A DNA stretch of 64,000 bases from an uncultured Collinsella sp. (GTDB lineage: Bacteria > Actinomycetota > Coriobacteriia > Coriobacteriales > Coriobacteriaceae): the NCBI GenBank assembly GCA_958435945.1, contig CAUBIC010000013.1:1-64000 (forward strand), in the 5' to 3' direction. The position numbers were made by a program, and so were the translations under genes. The notes under the pieces were generated by a model. The model ran no database searches, was not told the DNA's origin, and was given only the letters and a program-made list of their open reading frames with translations. This document shows positions 57,429 through 64,000 of this stretch, piece by piece. Each line of letters opens with the position of its first letter. Position 1 is the first letter of the stretch.

Positions 57429-59459
57429 ATGACCGCACCTGCATCCAAACTGCTCCAGCCCATTACGGTTGGCCCCCTTGAGCTCAAGAACCGCATTATG
57501 TTCCCGCCGCTGACCACCGGCTACGAGGAGCGCGACGGCTCCATTGGCGAGCGCAGCCTGGCTTTTTACGAGCGCCTGGCCCGTGGCGGCGTGAGCTACA
57601 TCGTCATCGGCGACGTCGCTCCCGTTATGACCGCAAGCCCCACGCCCAAGCTGGCGACCGACGCCCAGATCCCCACGTTTAAGGCGCTGGCCGATGCCGT
57701 CCACAAGCACGGTGCCAAGGTTGCGCTGCAACTGTTCCACCCCGAGTACGACGTGCCCGGTGTCGGCCGTATGGTCATGGGATCCATGGCTGCCGCCAAG
57801 GTCGCGCAGGAGGCCAAGGCCGCCGGCGACGAGGAGACCTTTGCCGCCAAGATGGCCGAGTCCAACGAGATCCGCAAGCAGGCATACGCCAAGCTGCACC
57901 ATGACATGCAGCACTTTGTGAACGAGGCGAGCGTAGAGCAGCTCACCCAGATCAAGGAGGCCATCGCTGCCTCGGCCGCCCGCGCGCAGCAGGCCGGGAT
58001 TGACGCCATCGAGGTCCACGGCGACCGCCTGGTGGGTTCGCTGTGCTCGGCCATCCTCAACCAGCGCACCGACGAGTACGGCGGCTCGTTCGAGAACCGT
58101 GTTCGCTATGCGCTCGAGGTCGTCGCCGCCATTAAGGAAGCCGCGCCGCAGCTGATGGTGGAGTACAAGCTCCCCGTGATTATGGAGAACCCCGACGGCA
58201 CGCCGCGCGGCAAGGGCGGCCTGCAGCCCGACGAGGCCTGCAAGTTTGCCAAGCTGCTCGAGGGCGCGGGCATCGACATGATCCAGGTCGCACAGGCAAA
58301 CCACACCGGCAACATGGGCGACACCATTCCGCCCATGGGCGCCATGCCCTACAACTGGACGCTGCCGGTGGCCGAGCGCGTCAAAGCCCTGGTCTCCGTG
58401 CCGGTGGCAACCGTGGGCCGTGTTGTCTCGGTCGAGGCCGGTGAGAAGATCCTGGAAGACGGCGCGGCCGACATCATCGCCTACGGCCGCTCGCTCATGT
58501 GCGACCCCGACATTGCGCTGAAGGCCGCCACGGGTGAGCCCATCCGCGAGTGCCTCAACTGCAACAAGGGTTGCGTCGACGCGATTCAAAACCGCAAGTA
58601 CATCTCGTGCGTTCTCAATGCCGAGAACGGCGACGAGGCGACTATCGCCATTAAGCCAGGCGAGGGCGACAAGAAGATTGCCGTGGTGGGCGGCGGCATC
58701 GCCGGCCTGGAGGCCGCGCGCGTGGCGGCCAAGCGCGGCTACGACGTGACCGTTTACGAGGCGAGCGATCATCTGGGCGGCCAGATTGTGCTGGCGGCTG
58801 CGCCTCCGCGCAAGGACGAGATCATGCGCTCGGTCGAGTACTACGAGAAGATTCTGCCTGGCCTGGGCGTGAAGGTCGAGCTCAACCATGCCGCTACCGC
58901 CGAGGACCTCAACGCCGCCGACGCCGCGATTGTGGCCGTGGGCGCGCACGACGTGGTCATTCCCGTTCCGGGTGCCGATTCGGACAAGGTCGTCTCGAGC
59001 TGGGACGTGCTGGCCGGCAAGGTGGAGCTTACGGGCCGCGTCGCCGTCATTGGCGGCGGCCTGGTGGGCACCGAGACTGCCGAGTACCTGCTGCAGCACG
59101 GCTGCGAGGTGGCGATCGTGGAGATGCTCGACAAGATTGCCGCGGGCGAGTCCGAGACCATTCTGCCGCTGATCATGAGCGACTTTGCCGAGCACAACGT
59201 GGAGCAGCACGTGAAGACCCGCCTGACCGCCATTACCGACGAGGGCGTGGAGGCCGTGCGCACTGCCGAGGACGGCGCCGAGGAGCCGGTGAAGATCGCC
59301 TGCGATTACGTGGTGATGGCCGTGGGCTCCAAGGCCAACGCGTTTGACCTGGATGGCGTGACGGTGCCCGTGACCTGCGTGGGCGACTGCTCGGGCGAGC
59401 GCACCGCCGATATTGCGAGCGCCATTCGCACGGCGTATCACGCGGCCAACGAGCTGTAG
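57429..59459 (+). CDS. Old-yellow-enzyme-type NADH:flavin oxidoreductase with Fe-S and FAD domains
   Basis: 676 residues of the 2,4-dienoyl-CoA reductase/2-enoate reductase family. FMN barrel (about 8-360; PITVGPLELKNRIMFPPLTT, GIDAIEVHGDRLVGS), then a 4Fe-4S motif (CLNCNKGCVDAIQNRKYISC, about 376-395). A glutathione-reductase-like part follows with FAD site VVGGGIAGLEAARVA (about 418) and NAD(P) site VAVIGGGLVGTETAEYL (about 539). It reduces activated C=C bonds; gut relatives act on bile acids, cinnamates or drugs, but the substrate is not deducible. GAGAGGA supports the ATG at 57429. Confidence 0.9.
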   Translation: MTAPASKLLQPITVGPLELKNRIMFPPLTTGYEERDGSIGERSLAFYERLARGGVSYIVIGDVAPVMTASPTPKLATDAQIPTFKALADAVHKHGAKVALQLFHPEYDVPGVGRMVMGSMAAAKVAQEAKAAGDEETFAAKMAESNEIRKQAYAKLHHDMQHFVNEASVEQLTQIKEAIAASAARAQQAGIDAIEVHGDRLVGSLCSAILNQRTDEYGGSFENRVRYALEVVAAIKEAAPQLMVEYKLPVIMENPDGTPRGKGGLQPDEACKFAKLLEGAGIDMIQVAQANHTGNMGDTIPPMGAMPYNWTLPVAERVKALVSVPVATVGRVVSVEAGEKILEDGAADIIAYGRSLMCDPDIALKAATGEPIRECLNCNKGCVDAIQNRKYISCVLNAENGDEATIAIKPGEGDKKIAVVGGGIAGLEAARVAAKRGYDVTVYEASDHLGGQIVLAAAPPRKDEIMRSVEYYEKILPGLGVKVELNHAATAEDLNAADAAIVAVGAHDVVIPVPGADSDKVVSSWDVLAGKVELTGRVAVIGGGLVGTETAEYLLQHGCEVAIVEMLDKIAAGESETILPLIMSDFAEHNVEQHVKTRLTAITDEGVEAVRTAEDGAEEPVKIACDYVVMAVGSKANAFDLDGVTVPVTCVGDCSGERTADIASAIRTAYHAANEL

Positions 59460-59484
59460 CCGAGAAAGCCATCGCGTATTGAGT

Positions 59485-59521
59485 GGGCGGGGAGTGCCGT
59501 ATCGGTGCTCCCCGCCTTTTT
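59485..59521 (+). terminator. Terminator of the oxidoreductase gene
   Basis: GGCGGGGAG pairs with CTCCCCGCC, with an inner CCG/CGG, followed by TTTTT. Confidence 0.88.
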
Positions 59522-59553
59522 GTCGATAAGAGTGCCTCTGACCAGCGGGTTCA

Positions 59554-59634
59554 GAAAATCCGAATCTTGAGCATCCGAAAATCCGAATTTTCTGAACACG
59601 AAAATCCGAATCGCAACCACCCGAAAATCCGAAT
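59554..59634 (+). promoter_or_regulatory. Four 12-bp iterons at 23-bp period upstream of an ATPase gene
   Basis: GAAAATCCGAAT occurs without mismatch at 59554, 59577, 59600 and 59623, exactly 23 bp apart, with unrelated 11-bp spacers. The last copy ends 59 bases before the ATG of the AAA ATPase. The layout suggests cooperative binding of a protein, possibly for control of this gene. Confidence 0.85.
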
Positions 59635-59693
59635 TTGCTACAGTGGAATAGAAGAATCAGAAAGCAGGAACTGGAAATCTGCGGGGGTGGCTC

Positions 59694-60998
59694 ATGGCAG
59701 GCGAGAGGCTACATCGGGACGGATACATCCCACGTATCGTGGATGCGCAAATCGAGCGCTACCTTCGTGTCTTTGGAGCGGTCGAGATTGCGGGCACCAA
59801 GTGGTGCGGCAAGACGTGGGCCGCGCTCGAGCACGGGGCGTCCGCCTCGTATGTCGACGAGAATCTCGACCTCGCGCGTGCCGACCCGGCGATGATGTTG
59901 CTGGGAGACCGTCCGCATATTATCGATGAGTGGCAGCGCGTTCCCCAGATTTGGGACTACGTTAGACACGAGGTTGACCGCACCCGGGGTACGCGCGGCG
60001 CCTATATCCTCACGGGTTCCGCCACGCCCGCGTTTGGCTCAAAGGCGGAGGCGCCCGCGCATAGCGGAGCTGGCCGCATCGGCCGCGTCCGCATGCACCC
60101 CATGACGCTTGCCGAGACAGGTGAGTCCAACGGCAAGGTGAGCCTGGCGGGCTTGTTTGAGCATCGTTTTGAGCCCTGCCGGTGCGATGGCGATACACCG
60201 GGGCTTGTCGAAGCCGCTTGCCGCGGCGGCTGGCCCGAGGCGATCGATATGGTTTCGGCTGACGCCCAGCTCATCGCCCGCGAATATCTCAACACCACGT
60301 TTTCGAGCAGCTTCCCGGCGGTCGGTCTCGACCCCGATATTGCTCGTCGAGTCTCCGCATCGATCGCGCGCAATCTGGGACAGGCAACCACGTATAAAAC
60401 GATTCTTATGGATATGTTCGGTGCCGAGGAGGAACCCGCAGCGTTTGCCGATGAGACCAAGGTGCGCAGGTACCTGGATGCCCTCAAAGGCATGTTTATT
60501 CTCGAGGAGGTCCCCGGTTGGGTTCCCGCCGCGCGCGACAAACGGCGCTTTACCGTCAAGCCCAAGCGCTATCTGGCAGATCCGAGCCTTGCTTGCGCCT
60601 TGCTAGGTATGTCCTCGCAGGCGCTGCTTGCCGACTGGCAGACATTTGGTCTGGTGTTTGAGAATTTGGTCATACGCGACCTTTCGGTCTACGCACGTTC
60701 TCTCGACCTGCTGGATAGCACGCCCGTGCGCTATTATCGCGACGATTCGGGCCTTGAGTGCGATGCTATCGTGCAGCTAGCCGACGGACGGTGGGCCGCC
60801 TTTGAGATTAAGGTGAGTGAAGATAAAGCGAGCGCCGGTGTCGAGAGCCTCAGGCGCGTTCGCAAGAAGGTCTGTGGAAATCATCGTTCACGCACACGCG
60901 AACCGGAGTTTATGGCCGTGATTGTGGGGGTGGGTGAGTACGCCCGCGAGGTCGAGGACGGTATCTACGTGATACCCGTTCGCGCGTTGGGGTGTTAA
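59694..60998 (+). CDS. AAA ATPase with DUF4143-type C-terminal domain
   Basis: 434 residues. P-loop GTKWCGKTWAA (about 34-44) and Walker B HIIDEWQ (about 75-82) define the AAA_14 domain, with the ILTGSATPAF sensor region. The C-terminal half (AREYLNTTFSSSFP, TKVRRYLDALKGMFILEEVPGW, LVFENLVIRDLSVYA, YYRDDSGLECDAIVQLADGRWAAFEIK) is DUF4143, whose end resembles a PD-(D/E)XK nuclease core (D-E-I-K). Such proteins are frequent in gut genomes and their role is unsettled. The iteron array lies directly upstream. Confidence 0.88.
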   Translation: MAGERLHRDGYIPRIVDAQIERYLRVFGAVEIAGTKWCGKTWAALEHGASASYVDENLDLARADPAMMLLGDRPHIIDEWQRVPQIWDYVRHEVDRTRGTRGAYILTGSATPAFGSKAEAPAHSGAGRIGRVRMHPMTLAETGESNGKVSLAGLFEHRFEPCRCDGDTPGLVEAACRGGWPEAIDMVSADAQLIAREYLNTTFSSSFPAVGLDPDIARRVSASIARNLGQATTYKTILMDMFGAEEEPAAFADETKVRRYLDALKGMFILEEVPGWVPAARDKRRFTVKPKRYLADPSLACALLGMSSQALLADWQTFGLVFENLVIRDLSVYARSLDLLDSTPVRYYRDDSGLECDAIVQLADGRWAAFEIKVSEDKASAGVESLRRVRKKVCGNHRSRTREPEFMAVIVGVGEYAREVEDGIYVIPVRALGC

Positions 60999-61281
60999 GG
61001 GGCGGCACGCCGTGTGTCCGCTGCCCGGTGCCACAGATTGGTGCAAGTGGTCATGTTTGTTTGCGCCATGTTGGTGCGAAGTGACCTGACCCCTTGCGCC
61101 AAGGGTTTGACTTTTAAGACATCGTTAAGGTTTGCGTTGTGGAGCAAGCCGCAGGTCAATGCTATTCTTTTACCTTATCGTATGGTGTTGTATTCTGCCT
61201 GAATTCTCTACCTGCGAACAACAGATAAACGCGACCAAGCAGAAAAGGATGGCACGCCCGCAAGCAGGGCAAACGTAAGCG

Positions 61282-62319
61282 ATGAGTGGCATGGACCGAC
61301 ATAGCGAGCTCCAGCAGCACAAGACAGCGGCCGAGTACCGCCAAGCTGTCGACGAGCACGTGCGGACCCTCAAGGATTTCTGGAAGGATTTCCTGGTGAG
61401 CGGCCTGTTTGTGCTGGCTGCCATCGTTGCTATCTTTGCGTGCCTGGCCTGGTTTGCCGCGAACAATCGAGTGAGCGCCACGGGGAGCACGATCGGGGCG
61501 AAGGCGGGGCGGTACACGCTGACCGCCGCGGGCGAGGGTGAGTCCGGCGCACACGTGGGCTATTACGAGCGCTCCGAGCGCACGCCCGAGGAAAAGGATG
61601 CCATCGATCGCCTGGATACGACCGACGCCATGACGGTAACACTCGGCTCCAACCTGAACAACGAGACCGCAGGCTCTCTGTACCCGGGTGCTCGCGGCAA
61701 GATTACATTTACGGTGAAGCCGCTGGTGAGTGACCTGGACGGGGTCACGATCAATCTGTCGCGCTTGCTTAAGGTCACGAACATTGTTGGCGTTGTTGGG
61801 GACGGAGGAACGCTGGCGCCCGAGGCGGAGGCGCTCCTTGGCTTGATCAAAGGCCATGTACTGTTCTTTACGAGCTGCGACCAGAACGGGTATTACTCGG
61901 GTCGCGTGATTGATAGCAAGATCGGGATTCACAAGAGGGCATTTTGCGAAAACGGCGATGTGACCAGGCCAACGAACAAGCCCGTCACCATCAATCTGTA
62001 CTGGGTATGGCCGGAGTACTTTCAGAACTTCGTCCTTACCGGCAACACGAATTACTACAAGAATCTGTTTGCGGCGGCGGGCGACGCCAAGTCTGACTAC
62101 GGCGCTCTGCAGGCGGACATGAACGCGCATAAAGCGAACTACTTCTATGGCGCAGCAAACGGCACAAGTGCTGCCAACGCTCCTGCGGTTTCGTCTAGCA
62201 TGTCCTTCAACGACACCGCCATCTGCTCGGCGCTGTACAACAATGCCGACGAGCAGATCGGCAATAAGGTCAAATACATCCAACTTAGAATTAGCGCTCA
62301 GGAGGGCGTGAGCTCATGA
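61282..62319 (+). CDS. Membrane-anchored exported protein 1 of terminal cluster
   Basis: 345 residues, family not recognised. The cytosolic N-terminus (1-38) is followed by one hydrophobic anchor (about 38-60, LVSGLFVLAAIVAIFACLAWFAANN) and a large beta-rich extracytoplasmic domain with Asn/Thr/Tyr-rich strands. The anchor-then-(S/V)SATGSTI layout resembles exported pilin-like or TasA/camelysin-like proteins, but no motif proves this. The ribosome site is weak. Its stop overlaps the next start by four bases (ATGA). Confidence 0.65.
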   Translation: MSGMDRHSELQQHKTAAEYRQAVDEHVRTLKDFWKDFLVSGLFVLAAIVAIFACLAWFAANNRVSATGSTIGAKAGRYTLTAAGEGESGAHVGYYERSERTPEEKDAIDRLDTTDAMTVTLGSNLNNETAGSLYPGARGKITFTVKPLVSDLDGVTINLSRLLKVTNIVGVVGDGGTLAPEAEALLGLIKGHVLFFTSCDQNGYYSGRVIDSKIGIHKRAFCENGDVTRPTNKPVTINLYWVWPEYFQNFVLTGNTNYYKNLFAAAGDAKSDYGALQADMNAHKANYFYGAANGTSAANAPAVSSSMSFNDTAICSALYNNADEQIGNKVKYIQLRISAQEGVSS

Positions 62320-63107
62320 GCACCATGCAAACGCGCCTCGGCGATGCCCGCAATTGGATAGAAAACCACCGCGCGCAGGCCCTTGCGGTCCTGATATTGC
62401 TGGCGGCAATCGCTCTTATCATCGGCTTGTCGCTCTCGTGGTTTGTGGGCAGCAAAAGTCTGTCTACGGTGGGCAAGATCCAAACGCCCGCGCAGCTTAA
62501 GATCATGGGTCCCAACCAGACAAGCATTGAGCCCGTCGAGATTTCGTATGACGAGTCGCGCGGCGATGAGAAGAAAGACGACGGCACCGTGACCGTTCGT
62601 CGCGCGTTTTGTGTGCAGAGCGACAATGGCGATCCCGCTGCCGGCGGTCAAGCGTTTGAGCTGCAGGTTGCCAACACAACGAATATCACGGGGCTGACGA
62701 TCAACGTATATCACGTGACGGTCAATAATCCGAACGATAAAAACGGCACCGTGGTCGGCCTCGACGGGCTCAACAATCCGTATTCGTGGAGTAAGGGCAA
62801 ACTAATTTCGTTCGACTTTATCAATAGGGATGAGACAAACGGCCTGGCTAAAGAGCTCGCCAGCAATGATCCAACGTACGGTACTTATAAGGACGTCCAG
62901 AAAAACGCCCGTCCGCTGTATCGGTACCACGTGTTCCAAAAAGACGATCTAGACGGTTGGAATGGCACGAAAGCCAACGATGCCACCAACTTTATTGTTG
63001 AGTGCACGTGGAACGCGGATGGCGTAACCGTGGGTGGTGCCAAGGTCTCAAACGTCAAAGAGACCGACATGGTCTACCTAATCGCTCACGGCACGAGCGG
63101 CAACTAA
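62316..63107 (+). CDS. Membrane-anchored exported protein 2 of terminal cluster
   Basis: 263 residues. An N-terminal anchor (about 22-44, ALAVLILLAAIALIIGLSLSWFVG) precedes a beta-rich extracellular domain (FELQVANTTNITGLTINVYHVTV, NFIVECTWNADGVTV). The architecture matches the preceding gene, to which it is translationally coupled, so they are probably parts of one surface structure. Function unknown. Confidence 0.65.
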   Translation: MSTMQTRLGDARNWIENHRAQALAVLILLAAIALIIGLSLSWFVGSKSLSTVGKIQTPAQLKIMGPNQTSIEPVEISYDESRGDEKKDDGTVTVRRAFCVQSDNGDPAAGGQAFELQVANTTNITGLTINVYHVTVNNPNDKNGTVVGLDGLNNPYSWSKGKLISFDFINRDETNGLAKELASNDPTYGTYKDVQKNARPLYRYHVFQKDDLDGWNGTKANDATNFIVECTWNADGVTVGGAKVSNVKETDMVYLIAHGTSGN

Positions 63108-63130
63108 TAGCAGGAAGGGAGGGGCGCCAG

Positions 63131-64000
63131 ATGAGGAAAGACAAGAACGCACAAAATGAAATCGCAAGGCCTGCCGGAAAGCACTTTGCACAGGTTGATG
63201 ATCATGCGGCGAAGTCTGCCTTGGCGGAGCCTGCTGCCCCTAATTCCAAAGTGCGCAAGCGCCTATGGGCGGTTGCGGTGCTGCTATGCGCCGTCGCGAT
63301 TGTGGCGGGTACCTACCTTACTTACACGGCCTTTTTGGCGGGTGACTTTCTTAAGTCGGTTGCTGTTTCGGGCACGTCGCAGGCGCTGTTTGCCTCGGAC
63401 ATGCTTACGGGCTACACGAATGAGACGCTGAATGACGGGGACATTGCCGTCCGAAGCGTCATCGTCGACACGAGTGGGAAAAACTGCTCTTTTACCTTTC
63501 GCATTTACAACCATCTGCTGGGCGACAAGAACAAGGTCAACGACAAGGACGTTAACGCGACGCTGAGCGTGGAGGCGACGGGAACGACGAAAGCTTGGAG
63601 GATAAGCGGTTCGCCCACGCTGACGGCGGGCGGCACGGTCGACCTTTCCTTCCCTGCCAACAAGGCAACCATGTATACCTATAAGGTTACGTTTTCCAAG
63701 GCAGACCTCAACAAAGCATCCTTTACCGTTAAGGCCCGGGTCGGCTCCAATAGCCCTGGCACCAACCTAAAATGGCTCGCCGCCAAGATTGCGCCTTCCG
63801 AGCGTGCAGAGGTGACGGCTTCGGGCGTTTCGGGCGAGTGGGTCGACGAGAATTCAGGTATCGACGCTTTTGACGCCTACAACTATCGCGTGACCGTTAC
63901 GGGCGTCACGACAAGGGTAAGGCTCACGTGGAGAAGCGGGATCGAGCTCGACCCGTTCTTTAAGCAGAACCACGAGAACGTTGACGTGCAGAAAACCGTC
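63131..64000 (+). CDS. Membrane-anchored exported protein 3 of terminal cluster (cut by window end)
   Basis: The frame opens at the ATG at 63131 (GGGAGGGG upstream) and stays open for 290 codons to the window end, so the C-terminus is missing. A cytosolic N-terminus (1-45) and anchor (about 46-70, LWAVAVLLCAVAIVAGTYLTYTAF) are followed by beta-rich sequence with Ig-like pacing (DIAVRSVIVDTSGKNCSFTFRIYN, TMYTYKVTFSKADL, YNYRVTVTGVTTRVRLTW). It lies 23 bases after the second protein gene; the cluster continues beyond the window. Confidence 0.7.
   Translation, partial: MRKDKNAQNEIARPAGKHFAQVDDHAAKSALAEPAAPNSKVRKRLWAVAVLLCAVAIVAGTYLTYTAFLAGDFLKSVAVSGTSQALFASDMLTGYTNETLNDGDIAVRSVIVDTSGKNCSFTFRIYNHLLGDKNKVNDKDVNATLSVEATGTTKAWRISGSPTLTAGGTVDLSFPANKATMYTYKVTFSKADLNKASFTVKARVGSNSPGTNLKWLAAKIAPSERAEVTASGVSGEWVDENSGIDAFDAYNYRVTVTGVTTRVRLTWRSGIELDPFFKQNHENVDVQKTV

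Noticed and set aside
60999..61281. A small gene between the AAA ATPase and the exported-protein cluster
   Set aside because: Short open frames there lack ribosome sites and sensible composition; I see only possible promoter-like AT patches.

Overview
The window comes from a high-GC Actinomycetota chromosome and looks most like a Coriobacteriia gut commensal close to Collinsella. This rests on base composition, codon use, the membrane-bound LuxR regulator type, the fused ECF ATPase and the mixture of actinobacterial and anaerobe-type enzymes (NfnAB, an Fe-S old-yellow-enzyme reductase). Genus is inferred; no 16S gene is present.

Layout. 1-4.8 kb: the end of tRNA-Ile, a DUF151 nuclease-like gene, two hypotheticals, BipA/TypA and an exported bactofilin-like membrane protein. 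4.9-6.3 kb: a TRIC-type channel, a hairpin-rich patch and two tRNA-Ser genes. 6.7-10.1 kb: rpsF-ssb-rpsR-rplI and dnaB. 10-30 kb: scattered purine and pyrimidine genes (purA, purD, carAB behind a PyrR-type RNA site, purE, purF, purM-purN), with a Nudix hydrolase, an ABC exporter, a class B sortase, a MoaE-like protein and a PTS IIA protein among them. 30-36 kb: a PrsA-like foldase, a YqeY protein, a polar amino-acid ABC operon and a cytidylate-kinase-like protein. 36-39.6 kb: a membrane LuxR regulator divergent from a sortase-anchored surface protein. 40-48 kb, minus strand: NfnAB, pth, a nuclease-like gene bracketed by two small inverted-repeat elements, prs and glmU. 48-51 kb: an EcfT / fused EcfA-EcfA / S-component transporter. 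51-56.5 kb: exonuclease III, a sirtuin, a FolP-FolK fusion, a degenerate BirA-like protein and CoaX. 56.7-64 kb: initiator tRNA, a second palindrome array, a large flavin/Fe-S oxidoreductase, an AAA ATPase behind four 23-bp iterons, and a three-gene set of membrane-anchored exported proteins cut by the window end.

The gene set is mostly housekeeping. The nucleotide genes are dispersed, each with its own promoter region, and only purM-purN and carA-carB are tightly coupled. PrsA, sortase, the anchored surface protein and the terminal exported-protein cluster together describe a cell-envelope theme.

The most unusual content is intergenic. (1) Two 147-148 nt elements share linkers and one hairpin, while three other stems differ in sequence yet keep pairing. 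(2) Two arrays of 16-nt repeats alternate in orientation about every 40 nt (80-81 nt per palindromic unit). (3) Four exact 12-nt direct repeats sit at a strict 23-bp period before an AAA ATPase. (4) Two 204-bp elements with about 26-bp terminal inverted repeats flank a nuclease-like gene inside the glmU-prs-pth neighbourhood. (5) Very long hairpins with a shared apical loop lie between carB and purE. (6) A dispersed REP-like family carries a GGGACAG core.
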